Shown here: one piece after another, positions 13,701-24,414 of the stretch
Position numbering within the stretch: the stretch's first letter is position 1
Layout: each line of letters starts with the position of its first letter
Source: Coleophoma eucalyptorum
Taxonomy: Eukaryota > Ascomycota > Leotiomycetes > Helotiales > Dermateaceae
Assembly (NCBI GenBank): GCA_026120035.1
Contig: JALRME010000015.1
Location: 62,001 to 126,000, forward strand
Direction of reading: 5' to 3'
Length of the DNA stretch: 64,000 bases
Notes under the pieces: generated by a model
What the model was told of the DNA's origin: nothing
Databases searched by the model: none
What the model saw: the letters and a program-made list of their open reading frames with translations, nothing else
Translations under genes and position numbers: made by a program

Positions 13701-15231
13701 GACCGAAGACGTAGTCAGGCGCCAGGTTTTCCAAGACATAAAACTCCTGCTCTTCGCCAAAGAATATCATGGGAACGCCGGGCAGCTCCAAGGTAGTTAC
13801 GAAAAGTCCAAGTAGCTGCCGATGGGTGCCGTTGGCCAAAGCCGGCCAACGAAAGACATCTTGATTCGTGGTTCCAAACATATGGCGTGGGTCAAAGAGG
13901 CCGGTGTTGGCGTTGACCATATCGTGTGCAGAGAGAAATGTATTCCACATTTCAACCCAATCAACACCCAATGAACCCCAAGGACCATCGAGACCGAGGA
14001 ATCTTGTCATAGAGCCGTAAATATCATAGTGAAAGGCAGCACCGTCGAGCGCTGTGTGTCCAAATTCCCTAATAAACGTGGAGGCATCGGTTTCGTTGGA
14101 AGTGTAGACTGCCAGAGATGAATTTGATAGCTCTTGATCCGGTTCTTTGCCTCTTCCAACATAGACAGCCGCCAACCTTGGATCCGCTACAATCTCGCCC
14201 ACCACCAGAAAATTATCTTTTCCCAGCGCTTTGGCACATGCCCGCTGGGTTGTAGAGAAGTTGGCCAGAGCATCGACCGTTACCTGGACGGCTTTATCAA
14301 TACGATACCCATCTATGTCCAGCATGGTCATTTGTAAACAAGCCATGTTGTTGATTTTTTCGAGAGTTTCGGGCCGCCATTCGCGGAGTCGATCCTGCAC
14401 AGACGCAAATCGAGAGAATTGGTTGATATAACTTTCATATGAACCGGTACTTTTAATGTCACCATACATGTCGAACTCGCTGTCGCGGCATCCATTATAC
14501 TCAGCCGAGATATTCGCAGGTAAGAGGTATCCGTTCTGCTCCCAGATTCGGGGCATCTCACACTCGGGATTTTGCTCGTTGCCAATTTCGAAATCGAGAT
14601 AACGTCGATTGGGATCTTTCCAGACGGCATTATATTCACCAAAGTTGAATGGTACAGTCGCATTGAGGTATTTGCCTTCGAAGGCGAGAAGGTTGCCCAT
14701 GGTCGATACAGTGTGGTCGAAGACTATATACATACCCCGGCTATGAATCTTGTCGGTTAATGCTCGCCACTCTGCAATTTTGCCATGATGAGCGTCCAGA
14801 AGAGTAAAGTCCAATGGTCCGTATCCATCGGGTGACCAAGGCATGTTCAGCATCATACTGCCGGTAAAGTAGATGGCCTTGATGCCAAGACCTTGGATAT
14901 AGTCAAGATCGCTTTCCAGTCCAGCAACATCGCCACCAAAGCGGAACTGGTTGGACATCCAGTTCTTCTCGAAAACAGTGCCATTGGCGTTGTCATTAGT
15001 TGGGTCGCCATTGAGATAGCGATCGATGGTTAAAACGTAGAAGGGAAATCTCCAATTCTCGGGAGAAGGCTGATAAGTGTGGCCGTCCCATGATCCCGAA
15101 AAGTACTGGGCTTGGGTTGCGGTCTGATTCTCATTCAAGTTGTATCCGACGTATGCCGGGTCATATCGCAAAGCAGCACAGCACTGCAGCAGCAAAAAAA
15201 CGAATGAAAAGGAAAACATTGAAAACAGCAT
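7783..15231 (-). CDS. ags1: Alpha-1,3-glucan synthase
   Basis: Plasma-membrane enzyme that makes cell-wall alpha-1,3-glucan. Deduced minus-strand exons 15231-11511, 11461-10983, 10934-10698, 10642-9221, 9175-8854, 8804-8506, 8458-7874 and 7815-7783 give 2365 aa, close to the usual length of about 2400. Order: signal peptide (MLFSMFSFSFVFLLLQCCAA); GH13 amylase-like extracellular domain (GDVAGLESDLDYIQGLGIKA, DIDGYRIDKA); a membrane segment near residue 1075; an intracellular GT5 glucan-synthase domain with the nucleotide-sugar motif KIGGLG near 1205, FVGRWSLQKG and SRDEPFGLVAVEFG; a Ser/Gly/Pro-rich linker with repeats; then a multispan C-terminal domain. The last exon is only 33 nt and encodes FFRKAQLNKP and the stop, which matches the family's usual ending. 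Divergent from the amylase-like gene at 17216. Confidence 0.95.
9660..9960 (-). repeat. Imperfect tandem repeats in the glucan synthase linker
   Basis: The linker after the GT5 domain repeats units of the type GSPSGANTP-x-PDMHSR-x-SLT and GANTPGPFMHSPGGSVSG. There are about four half-units alternating PDMHSR and PFMHSP/PFAHSP. The DNA is repetitive too. It is rich in Ser-Pro and could be a phosphorylated, length-variable hinge (inference). Confidence 0.7.
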
Positions 15232-17215
15232 GACTGAGAAACGAAAGACTGGATGAACGAGAGTTGGGGGATCGAGAGGAATCTCTGGTACTCAAGTGGT
15301 TCTTAACATGGCCCCGTTGTTCCCACCGATAGTGATCTGCGGATCTCAAAGGCAATCATGACTATTTGGGGTAGGATGCAAAGGAACCACAAATTTTGGC
15401 CGTCTATTCTGGATGTGCAGGGAATGAGCTCGGCAGCAAGTCGTCTCTGTTGGTGATGCAGGCCGAGGCCGCCTTGGCGCTTCCTTCCAATGCGCAGCCC
15501 TTCGTATGCTTCGTAAGGGAATTCTGGGTGCCATGCATATCACATAAAACTGGCCCTACGGCACTGTGCGTACCAGACGATATCATATCGTACGGCGGTG
15601 GCTGCTGCTGCTGCTGATGCTGCTGCTCCTCCTCCTCCACCACCACCACCACCATTTTCTCCTCCTCCCCCCTCCCTTCTCTGCCTTTCTGCACCTCGCG
15701 AGTGTACATCGGACTTTACTAGACGAGGCAGGATTTTCGTATAGTGAACTCAGTCAGGCTGGATTGGTTGGCTCTCGGCCCTTGGAAAGCAACTTTTGCC
15801 CTACCTACTGCCTGCACCAGCTCACATAAGCTTTTCACTGGTGGCCAGCTGGCAAGTGCATGCAATGTATCTCTTCTAGCTTGCATTAATTGCTTCTGGT
15901 TCAGTGACCCTAGTTTTTTTTAATTCTACTAGATCATTGTGCTGTGCTGAGTTGTGTTGAGCTAGGTGCCCCTGAAGGATGGAAAAGGCTCACGCAATCC
16001 CATGCGATGGCCCCTATCTTGACATATGGAGACATGTGGAGAGTGGATCGAACGGTTTACTTATGGCCCAGTGGGAGGGACCTTTTACTCTCTTCCCCGT
16101 TGCTCGTCTCTGCCGCATCAGGCCAGCGCCGCCCACGCCACGAGATCGCACAACTCTATCTTCAACAATCTTTCGTTCATCTGTCCCCTAACTGGCGTAG
16201 TGCGGGCACAGACAGCGCTTGCAGGTACTTTCCGATCCAAGTCGGAAGCTTGACGCCCCACGGCTTCTCCCAATGTAGCCTATTGTACCGGAACGCACGT
16301 CCTGAAACACGACTACTGCAAAATGGACGGAGCTGGAAAACTCTGTTAGGACGTCGTCGTCGTCGTCGTGTTACGATAGGGCAGTTTCTCAGCTCGTCAA
16401 CAACCCCCGTCGTCCCAACCTGAGCTCTGCTGTGCCGTGTGTCAAGGTCGATGACAAGGTGGCTGGCTGACTGGGTGGGCACGAATAATGGATATCATCA
16501 TGGCACTGCAAAAGTCGCCTCACGAACGAGAGCCGTCGGGGCTCTGCCGCACAACTTCTGGATCCTGGTAGTCGGACTTTACACGATTTTCAATCTTAAG
16601 CTAGTCGTATACAATATGCTACCCCCCAACCCATGCATCCGCAGTCTCGCCTATACAACGTGCTGGGAGTTATTCGTCCAAACCCCTCCAGACGAGCGTG
16701 CCGGCAGGGTTCCTTTATCTTCAGAGGATGTCTTCGGCAGCATTGGCAAGGATAGATCTGGCAGTCTTACTGTGCTCTCCTGTGCTTTACTGTGCTGTTC
16801 GGACGCAGCTGTGTGCGCGGCAAGGTATCGCGATTTCGTCTGGTTTATCTCAGGCACCGTTTCTCGTGTCCAGCACGCCCCGCCAGGGAATAGTTCCCTG
16901 CCGGTGGACCCCTTATGTCAAGCTTGTTATCACATCGCCCACTCTATGCACTCTGGGACCCGCGCCCGGTTTGTGTTATTTGTCGATAAAAATAAGTATC
17001 GCGATTTCAAGCCCCATCGCTGCAGCTGCTGCTGCCGCATGGCAACACGAGAGACTGGGCATGGCCAACGTATAGTGCCATAAGCAATTCCTTGATTTCC
17101 GTCATTTCCAGCAGGAGGTGCAATCCTTGATCCGGTTTGGGGGTTAGGCCACAACCGTTACAAAACATCTTTTCGGTGTTCTTCGTAACACATCCAGTGC
17201 TGTACCAGCTTAATT
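15232..17215. promoter_or_regulatory. 2-kb divergent region between glucan synthase and amylase genes
   Basis: A long intergenic stretch between the start codons of two functionally related divergent genes, expected to hold shared control elements. It contains low-complexity tracts (CTG/CCTCCACC at 15598-15655, GTC at about 16351-16368). AGTATCGCGATTTC at about 16996 partly repeats GGTATCGCGATTTC at about 16823. ORFs here are short, overlapping and low-complexity; I support none as genes. Confidence 0.5.
15598..15655. repeat. CTG/CTC/CCA trinucleotide tract
   Basis: Consecutive runs of CTG, then CTC/TCC, then CCA/ACC trinucleotides. This explains the Leu- and His-rich spurious ORFs over it. 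Confidence 0.85.
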
Positions 17216-19211
17216 ATGATCCATCATGCTGAGCACATTCTCTTCGCAATTATTGCCTACTGTCTCGGGAGCTGCCATGCCGCTTCTTCGGCTGAATGGC
17301 GCAACCGGGCCATCTATCAGGTCTTCACCGATCGCTTCGCCAGAACAGATGGCTCAACGACTGCCTCCTGCCCCCCTGGCTATGAGGGATATTGCGGTGG
17401 CTCCTGGAAGGGCATCATATCCAAATTAGACTATATCCAAGTGAAGCTTAACAACCATTTCCGATTAGACTGATCATTGACACGATGCGATTCAGGATAT
17501 GGGCTTTACGGCCATCTGGATCTCCCCCGTGGTCGAACAGGTTTCTGATGAGACCCGGGCATACCATGGTTATTCGGCCACCAATATTTACGCCCTGAAT
17601 AGCCATTTTGGCACGGCTTCAGATCTCACAGATTTAGCCACAGCGTTGCATAATAGAGGAATGGTACGCGGGAGTAGCCTCGTCCCGTGTAGTTTATTTA
17701 TTGACCCGGATTGCGTGTAGTATTTGATGGTTGATGTCGTTGCAAATCACATGGCATACGATGGAACTGCTGAGACGGTGGATTATAGCAACTTGAACCC
17801 CTTCAACGATCAAGACTATTTCCATAATGTCTGCTGGATAGACAATTACAATAACCAAACCAATCTGGAAGATGCATGTCTCAACCCTCCTTCACTGACG
17901 AATTGGCTAACCTCCCATCTAGTGCTGGTTGGGATCGGATGCATATCCCCTCCCAGATCTAGATACCACATCAACAACTGTGCGGGATATGTTCAGCAGT
18001 TGGGTAACAGAGCTTGTTTCCAATTACTCCAGTAAGGTACTCCCTACCTTGTTGAGCTTTTAATAACCTCTTCAGTTGACGGATTGCGCGTGGATACTGT
18101 GAAGAATGTTGAGAAAGAGTTCTGGTCGATCTTCAACAACGCTTCTGGCATCTACAATCTGGGAGAGGTTTCCAATGGAAATGTGGACTACTTCTGTCCC
18201 TACCAAGCACATATGAATGGACTCATTGACTACCCAACGTGAGTCTCTCGCTGGCGAGGACGAGTTCTGGCTCACAACATTAGATATTATCAGGCTACAC
18301 AGTTCTTCTCCAATACTTCTGCGACGTCGACGAACTTTGTCAATGAAGTTCAAGCATTGAATAGTTCTTGCAATGACACAACCTTGCTTGGGACATTCTC
18401 CGAGAATCACGACCAGCCACGTTTTGCGTCCTACACGTCGGATATGACGGTACGTTCGGCGGGAACACCCTTATCTTGTCCGACTTCTAACTCTAGCAGC
18501 TTGCCAAAAATATCATCACGTATACCATGCTTTCAGATGGCATACCGATCAGTAAGTGTACCCAGCATACTTTTTAAATGCACAAAGCTAAGCAATATAC
18601 AACAGTTTATCAAGGACAGGAACAGCACCTCGACGGAGGCACGGATCCTTACAATCGTGAGGCAGTATGGCTTACGAAGTATCACATGCACTCTGAGCTT
18701 TATAAGACGATCAAGAACCTGAACCTCATCCGGGCGGTGGCATCGAATCAATCCTCCGCCTTTTTAAACTCAACATCCAACACCGTCTACTCGGATGATA
18801 ACACCGTTGCTTTCGGGAAAGGTGATTCCGATCATATGCTACTAACAGTAGTGAGCAATCTCGGCAAACATGCCAAAGATGCAACGATCACGATTCCCGC
18901 GGCTGGACTGCCCAAGAACATCCAGGTTACTGATGTAGTCAACTGCAAGTCAGTGGACGTGGACTCCAATGGCGGGGTGGAAATCAAGATCAAGAAGGGA
19001 GAACCTATGGTGCGTACTCCAGACTCATGGGGAGGTGTTTGGATCATCCGCTGACAGTCTGCGTTATCAGGTCTTCTATCCACGGTCGCTTATGGAGAGT
19101 ACGGATTTATGCAAGGGCAAGAAATCCGCAGCTACACCGACTTATAGACTGTCGGTAGTCAGCTTGGGGCTTGCATTCCTAGCCTGGCTTCTGCTAGGCG
19201 ATGGCTTTTGA
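17216..19211 (+). CDS. GPI-anchored alpha-amylase-like GH13 protein (AmyD/AgtA type)
   Basis: Secreted GH13 enzyme acting on alpha-glucan at the wall; in Aspergillus, AmyD-type amylases lie next to the glucan synthase gene and modulate alpha-1,3-glucan. Deduced exons 17216-17440, 17496-17663, 17721-17873, 17923-18031, 18076-18238, 18284-18449, 18497-18551, 18606-19009 and 19071-19211 give 527 aa. There is an N-terminal signal peptide, and the GH13 motifs are [19 protein letters not shown] (nucleophile Asp), LGEV (acid/base Glu) and ENHDQPRF (third Asp; the usual Asn after Asp is Gln). The C-terminus is a short spacer followed by a hydrophobic tail ([18 protein letters not shown]), as in GPI-anchor signals. 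The catalytic triad is intact. The third intron starts with GC (GCATGT). Exon 7 may start at 18497 or 18500 (CAG/CAG acceptor). Confidence 0.9.
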
Positions 19212-19515
19212 GGGTTTCCTTTTGTAGGTGTATTAAAAGAGATCGACGGCAGGACTGGCCCGGAACAGCATATACAGACAGCGAGCATTATAGACAGCGT
19301 GATATTTTTAATTCCCTCTGGGTTAGAATGGTAAAGTTTATTAAATTGTAGTATACCAGTATTCTTGATTAATCAATACATATATGCCCTGCATTGCCTG
19401 CATTGTGTTGGTGTGAGGGATATGTACCATGTACCTGTCCTGCTGAGAGGCTCTATAGCGAATGCAATAACATCCAGGCGTCATGCAAGTATCAGGAACC
19501 ACCCCGCCTCAGCTT

Positions 19516-21324
19516 TCAAGCAAAGTCCACTTTCCAGCCCCCGGGCATCAGATTGGTATACACTTTTGCAGGATCATACTTGTCGCGAATGCTTTGCAAC
19601 TTGGCAAGATTTCCACTCCCATAGTTTTGGAAGATTTCTTGGCCATACCCCGCATCGTTCATGTACTGATACTGGGCCCTTTCCCCAGCCGCGGTGAGCT
19701 TCGCATCGATGGCAGTCGTGACATTGACGGCAAAAGCATGAATCTTAGCATCATCGGCGGAGCTAGTCCATGAGAAGTTCTCGACCATCCCTAAAGAATT
19801 AAACTTCCCGATTACAGTGGGGGGTGGTGGGAGGAGGGGCGGGGTATCCGTGAACGATCTGGAGGGGTAGAAGGAACTTACAGAAATAGGGCGTACCCTC
19901 GACATCAACAGCTTGAGGATTTCCGCCTTTGGCAATCCCTTGCTGGATAAAGTTGCGCGCCACGGGCTGGAAGGCAACACTGGCCTGGATGCCCTCGACG
20001 TCCCAAATGTGGTCGAGGACCATCTGCACAAAGGCATCATGCACAATCTGCAATGCAGCTGCGGTGGCAAAGCTGCTCAGCACTCGGAATTCCTGCCGCG
20101 TCCCATCCCCAATCAGCGCATCGGTCCCGGCTACATATGTTGCTAATGTTGTCGCAGCGTATGAGTTGGCAATGGCGGGGATCGCCGTGAAATTTGATAG
20201 CGCTGGCTGGGTGCAATTCCCAGTAGTGTCGTAGAATAGCGCGGTGGTATAGACGGTGGTGTTGATGGAGCCGAGCATGAAAATCGAGGGGATGACGGCA
20301 GCCTTCGCATCGGCAGACCCGTATTGACCAAAGTTGGCGACCGCTGCCAGAAAGGGCTTCTGTTGGTCCAACGTATATTCCACTATCCCGGCGCATATGC
20401 TTGGGGAGGAATACGTGAGGAGGTCGAAGCGCGTAACAATTCCAAAGCTGTTCCCACCACCTTTCAGTGCCCAAAAGAGGTCCGAGTACTCAGAAGCCGT
20501 TGCAGTTACTATCGCCCCGTCGGCTAACACCACCTCGATTGCATATCAATACTAGATACCGATGGAAGATATTGACAACGCATTACTCACTTGATAAGCA
20601 ACCACATTGTCAGATGCAAAACCATACTGGTTTGAGTAGAAGGAGATGCCGCCTCCTAGAAGCAGCCCTGGAACGCCAACAAGGCCAACTCTACCACCAA
20701 GTGCAACGAGACCATATGGTTGCAGGTAGGAGTAGACTTCTTCCCACCTCCGCCCCGGACCAACGGAGACGTATGAACTGTCATTCGAGAGACTGATCTG
20801 ATTGATTTCTGGTAACGCGATCAACACTCCTCCGTTGATATTTGCATAGCCCGGTATTGGCATGTGCCCTCCTCCCCTCACCGCGAACTTGGCATTCAGT
20901 CTGGAAAGAGTCCGGACAGCGAATGAGACATCGGTAGCCGACGAAGGCGTGAAGATACACAGTGGCGACAAATAATCGGTTGGCGTCCAGAAATCTAAAG
21001 ATATGTTCTAGCATGCTTCTAAAAATAAAAGGGCACACACCACTGCAGAAACATACGCTCATTTTCGACCGTGTAATTGGCTTGACCTGGAAAAAGAAGC
21101 TTCTTGGGAAACGTCACTTCTAAGGCAGAGCAAGCGAGTACGGATGCATTTGCGTGAGTCCAGTTGGGGGTGCCTTCCCCAGGATATTGGGCAGCAGCCG
21201 AAGTGTCAGATGCAGTAGAACTCGCTGTTGGCCATGCATACTCACTTGAAGTCTGGCTGCTAGCACCTGAGTGGACTAGGCAAAAGACCGGCAAGATAGC
21301 GGAGAGAAGCATGTTATCAAACAT
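19516..21324 (-). CDS. Secreted FAD-linked oxidase (PCMH/BBE type)
   Basis: Flavin oxidoreductase of the berberine-bridge/6-hydroxy-D-nicotine oxidase superfamily; substrate unknown. Deduced minus-strand exons 21324-21039, 20994-20591, 20533-19882 and 19790-19516 give 538 aa. A signal peptide leads (MLLSAILPVFCLVHSGASS). The FAD domain has VRGGGHMPIPGYANINGG with the likely flavin-linking His near residue 139, then GVPGLLLGGGISFYSNQYG. The Cys used as a second flavin link in bicovalent relatives is absent from LGGRVGLVGVPG, so attachment is probably through His only. The C-terminal BBE-like end is YGSGNLAKLQSIRDKYDP. It converges on the amylase gene (304-bp gap). No biosynthetic cluster is visible around it. 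Confidence 0.88.
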
Positions 21325-21860
21325 GCTTTAGTTGAGAATAATTTGGGAGGAGAAAAGAAAAAAGTCGGACATGGTTGATACAAAAGTACTTGGTACGACG
21401 GATAATTTGTTCCATGGCTTGGGCTAAAATATTGCGCCACATAAGAATTTCTGCTCGAGCTCCCAGGTCCGGGTACTGCAATTGCAAGGGACTTGGATCG
21501 AACAGCCCTGTGATTGCTTCGGTCGGTAAGGGATCTCGGGTTCGGCATGCAGGTAGCCATGATGGGAAGGTCATATACCCGCGATCAAAATCCGGGTAAC
21601 TGGGGACCAAATCTCAAGAGGAGTATCACCAGGTTGCACAGAGCTAGACTGTATTAGAGTATCTAAAGGTACACGCATATCATCACATTGATTTATCTAG
21701 AGATGTACAAACAGCCATCTACTGAATATACAGATCCATCGTCCTCGAACAAGCTGACAACTGTCATACAAGCTACTTTTGTGCTCATTCTCCACAGTCC
21801 AAAACGCCAAACACCATCTATGACTATCTACTCTGGGGCTTGGCCCTTTGTACTAGTCGC
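21325..21860. other. Intergenic: oxidase promoter and aminotransferase 3' flank
   Basis: 536 bp upstream of the oxidase start and downstream of the aminotransferase stop. Overlapping short minus-strand ORFs do not resemble known proteins. I see no RNA gene or repeat. Confidence 0.45.
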
Positions 21861-23174
21861 TTAAGATTTCTCTTCAGCAGCAATCTCTTCAATCGCCTCT
21901 TTAATTATCTGGCATCCCTTTGCCATGTCTTCCTTGGTGATGTTCAGAGCAGGGATGAATCTCAAAGTATCGTAGATTGAGGTCGTCAGGACGAGCATGC
22001 CCTTCTCCATACACTTTGCTTGAACCTTTGCTGCGTAGCTTTTGCCGGGTGTGAACTCTGCAGCCAACATCAAGCCCAAACCTCTGACGTCCTTAATCAT
22101 GTGGCTCGTCTTGGGGTCCTTCCAGAGTCCATTAAGCATAGCCCTCATCTCTGCTCCTCTCGTGTTGACATTTTCTAAGATCTTCTCGTCCTTGAAAGCC
22201 TTGGCAACCGCAACACCAGCCGCACAAGAGACCGCATTACCAGCGTAGGTTCCTCCCATTGATCCGGGTGGTTGGGTGTCCATCAATTCCTTGCGGGAGA
22301 CAATGGCGGAAAGAGGGAATCCGTTAGCGATGCCCTTAGCCATGGTCATGATGTCGGGTCTGACGCCCCAGTGCTCAATGGCAAACATCTTTCCCGTTCG
22401 GCCAAATCCGGATTGGACCTCGTCAATGACCATGAGGATGTTGTGCTTGTCGCAGATCTCTCGGACCCGGCGAAGGTAGTCGGCTGGAGGAGGGACATAT
22501 CCACCCTCGCCCAAGACTGGCTCAATGAAGATAGCAGCAGTATCGGATGGGGCAGTTTCACGCTTCAACAACAGCTCAAGCTTGAGAATTGGGTCGTTGC
22601 AGCAGTTCTCGAAGCTGTACTTTCCATCTGAAGCAGATGAGATTGCACATTGAGAACAGTATGGGAAGTCTACGGAGAAGACTCCTGGCATCAATGGACC
22701 GAAGTTTTGACCATACACAGTCTTTGATCGGGTCATGGCCATAGTTCCGAAGGTTCGGCCATGGTACGAACCCTGCATGACAATGATGTTCTGCTTCTTG
22801 GTAGCATGGCGTGCAAGCTTGACGGCAGCCTCCACCGCTTCAGCTCCCGAGTTCCAGAAAAAGAAGGTATCCAATGACTTATGAGGCATCATGGGGAGAA
22901 GGGACTCGACCAACTCAAGGTATGGCTTCTGGAAGGCGATGTTGATTTGGCCATGGACAAGCTTGCCGACCTGGGCTTGAGCAGCCTTGGTCACAGCAGG
23001 ATGGCAATGGCCCAGGTTGGCAACTCCAATGCCAACGGTGAAGTCCAGATACTTGCGACCGCCAGCCATGGTGACATAGCTGCCACTGCCGCTTTCGATG
23101 ACTTCAGGGACCAGTCTGCCAACCCCTCTGGCAATATGCCGAGTGCCAAACTCAGCCAACTTAGAAACCGACAT
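21861..23174 (-). CDS. Class-III PLP aminotransferase (4-aminobutyrate/acetylornithine type)
   Basis: PLP enzyme that moves an amino group from an omega-amino acid such as 4-aminobutyrate to a 2-oxo acid. Single exon, 437 aa, the usual length for the family. Motifs seen: FTVGIGVANLGHCHP, the cofactor phosphate region NSGAEAVEAAVKLAR (108-122), GSYHGRTFGTMAMT (135-148), DEVQSGFGRTG (251-261) and the Schiff-base Lys280 in MTMAKGIANG. No mitochondrial presequence is obvious, since the conserved domain starts almost at the N-terminus, so a cytosolic or peroxisomal location is possible. Exact substrate cannot be fixed from sequence alone; 4-aminobutyrate is favoured by overall resemblance. Confidence 0.9.
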   Translation of the reverse strand: MSVSKLAEFGTRHIARGVGRLVPEVIESGSGSYVTMAGGRKYLDFTVGIGVANLGHCHPAVTKAAQAQVGKLVHGQINIAFQKPYLELVESLLPMMPHKSLDTFFFWNSGAEAVEAAVKLARHATKKQNIIVMQGSYHGRTFGTMAMTRSKTVYGQNFGPLMPGVFSVDFPYCSQCAISSASDGKYSFENCCNDPILKLELLLKRETAPSDTAAIFIEPVLGEGGYVPPPADYLRRVREICDKHNILMVIDEVQSGFGRTGKMFAIEHWGVRPDIMTMAKGIANGFPLSAIVSRKELMDTQPPGSMGGTYAGNAVSCAAGVAVAKAFKDEKILENVNTRGAEMRAMLNGLWKDPKTSHMIKDVRGLGLMLAAEFTPGKSYAAKVQAKCMEKGMLVLTTSIYDTLRFIPALNITKEDMAKGCQIIKEAIEEIAAEEKS

Positions 23175-24414
23175 CGTGCCAAGAAATTGGAGCTTAATGT
23201 AAGTATCAATGTAAGGGACCGGGATTAAGCGAAGCGATCAAGAGATTGAGTCGGGATGGGCCAGACGATGTTGAGGCCTTGTTCTTGTCAGAAAGATGGG
23301 ATTCACAGCTGAAAAACACGGAAAGGCTAGAGAAAAGAAAATGAGCGCATAACAAATGCCATACCACCGCGGGGTCTTCGGAGGGACTGACCGGCCAATC
23401 AACGGCGGCGGAAAAGTCAGCCACGCAAGTAAGCGAGTCAATACCGAAAAGGCTGAGGATTCTTCTGCTGCCCGTTTTAAGGCAAGGCTTGTCTGAAATG
23501 CATTCTTATGCTTTTTTGCATTTTAGATCTAGCTAATCCGATAACGTTTTCTCTTTGAACTACACGATATATCCACTTTGCTGGGGACCAAGTATTTATT
23601 GGATAAGTATCATGCCAACTCTCCCACGATCCCATGCTCGCTCGCTGGAGAATTCCCAGATGGCCATCCACTATTTTTATCCACTAGCTTGCATTACTTT
23701 CGCACAAGCTTTGGGCACCCTTCCAGTCCCGCTCGCTTGACCTTTTCTGCCGAAGCCTTCAAAGCAACACAGCCGGGGGATACAGGTATCCGTCGTGGTG
23801 AAAATCGAATGCTGGCTTTCTTCGTTATAATTGCGCTGTAGTTGCTTTAGTCAGTAGATAATAATGGAAAAGATGTTGGAGACGACACCGAATCTCAAGT
23901 GCCGGTATATGCTGAAGAAAACGTATATCTATTCTTGGCATGTGATACTACGTAGGTAGGGCATAGATAGAAGATAATAATTCTCCCACGTAAGTTAGAT
24001 TTAGCAATATTAATTTAGATTATAACTTAGTTGTAGTAATAGTACTTTCCTGTACTATTCTAACCTAGGGAGGCACTTCTAGGAAAGAAACGTTTATTTG
24101 ACTTGGATGTTTGTTGTTGCTATTGAAATTGTATAGAGGAAACTTTTTCTAATAGTTCTAGTGCAACTAACTTACAGATGATCGGATGGTATAAATCAAA
24201 GGTAGAAATACTTCTCAAAGTAAACCTAACCAAATTCAACCTCAACGTAATTGATTTCAGCGTAATTAATTCAGCATAATCGCCTCGGACCTTTTTTTTT
24301 AAACAGTATAATACTGATAGGTGTCAATGCCCTTTCTGTGCTTCAAGAATTTTTTTCTGCTTCCTATCTCTAAATTTCATATTGTGACGTAAGATTGAAG
24401 ATGAAAAGAACACC
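23175..24414. other. Intergenic region with left end of duplicated unit A
   Basis: Contains the aminotransferase promoter and, at about 23555-23770, a segment that recurs at about 28025-28236. From about 23850 to 24400 it is AT-rich with nothing recognisable. The ORFs at 23555-23841 lie in the duplicated non-coding segment and are not supported. Confidence 0.6.
23555..23770 (+). repeat. Diverged direct repeat, unit A copy (partner about 28025-28236)
   Basis: Shared landmarks in the same order in both copies are TATATCCACTTTRCTGGGGA, CCACGATCCCATGC, CTATTTTTATCCACTAGCTT, CGCACAAGCTTTGGGC and CTGCCGAAGCC. The copies are clearly homologous but carry many substitutions and small indels. Confidence 0.9.

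Noticed and set aside
15404..15829. Overlapping frames rich in Leu, His, Gln and Glu
   Set aside because: They come from the CTG/CTC/CCA trinucleotide tract; no conserved sequence is seen.
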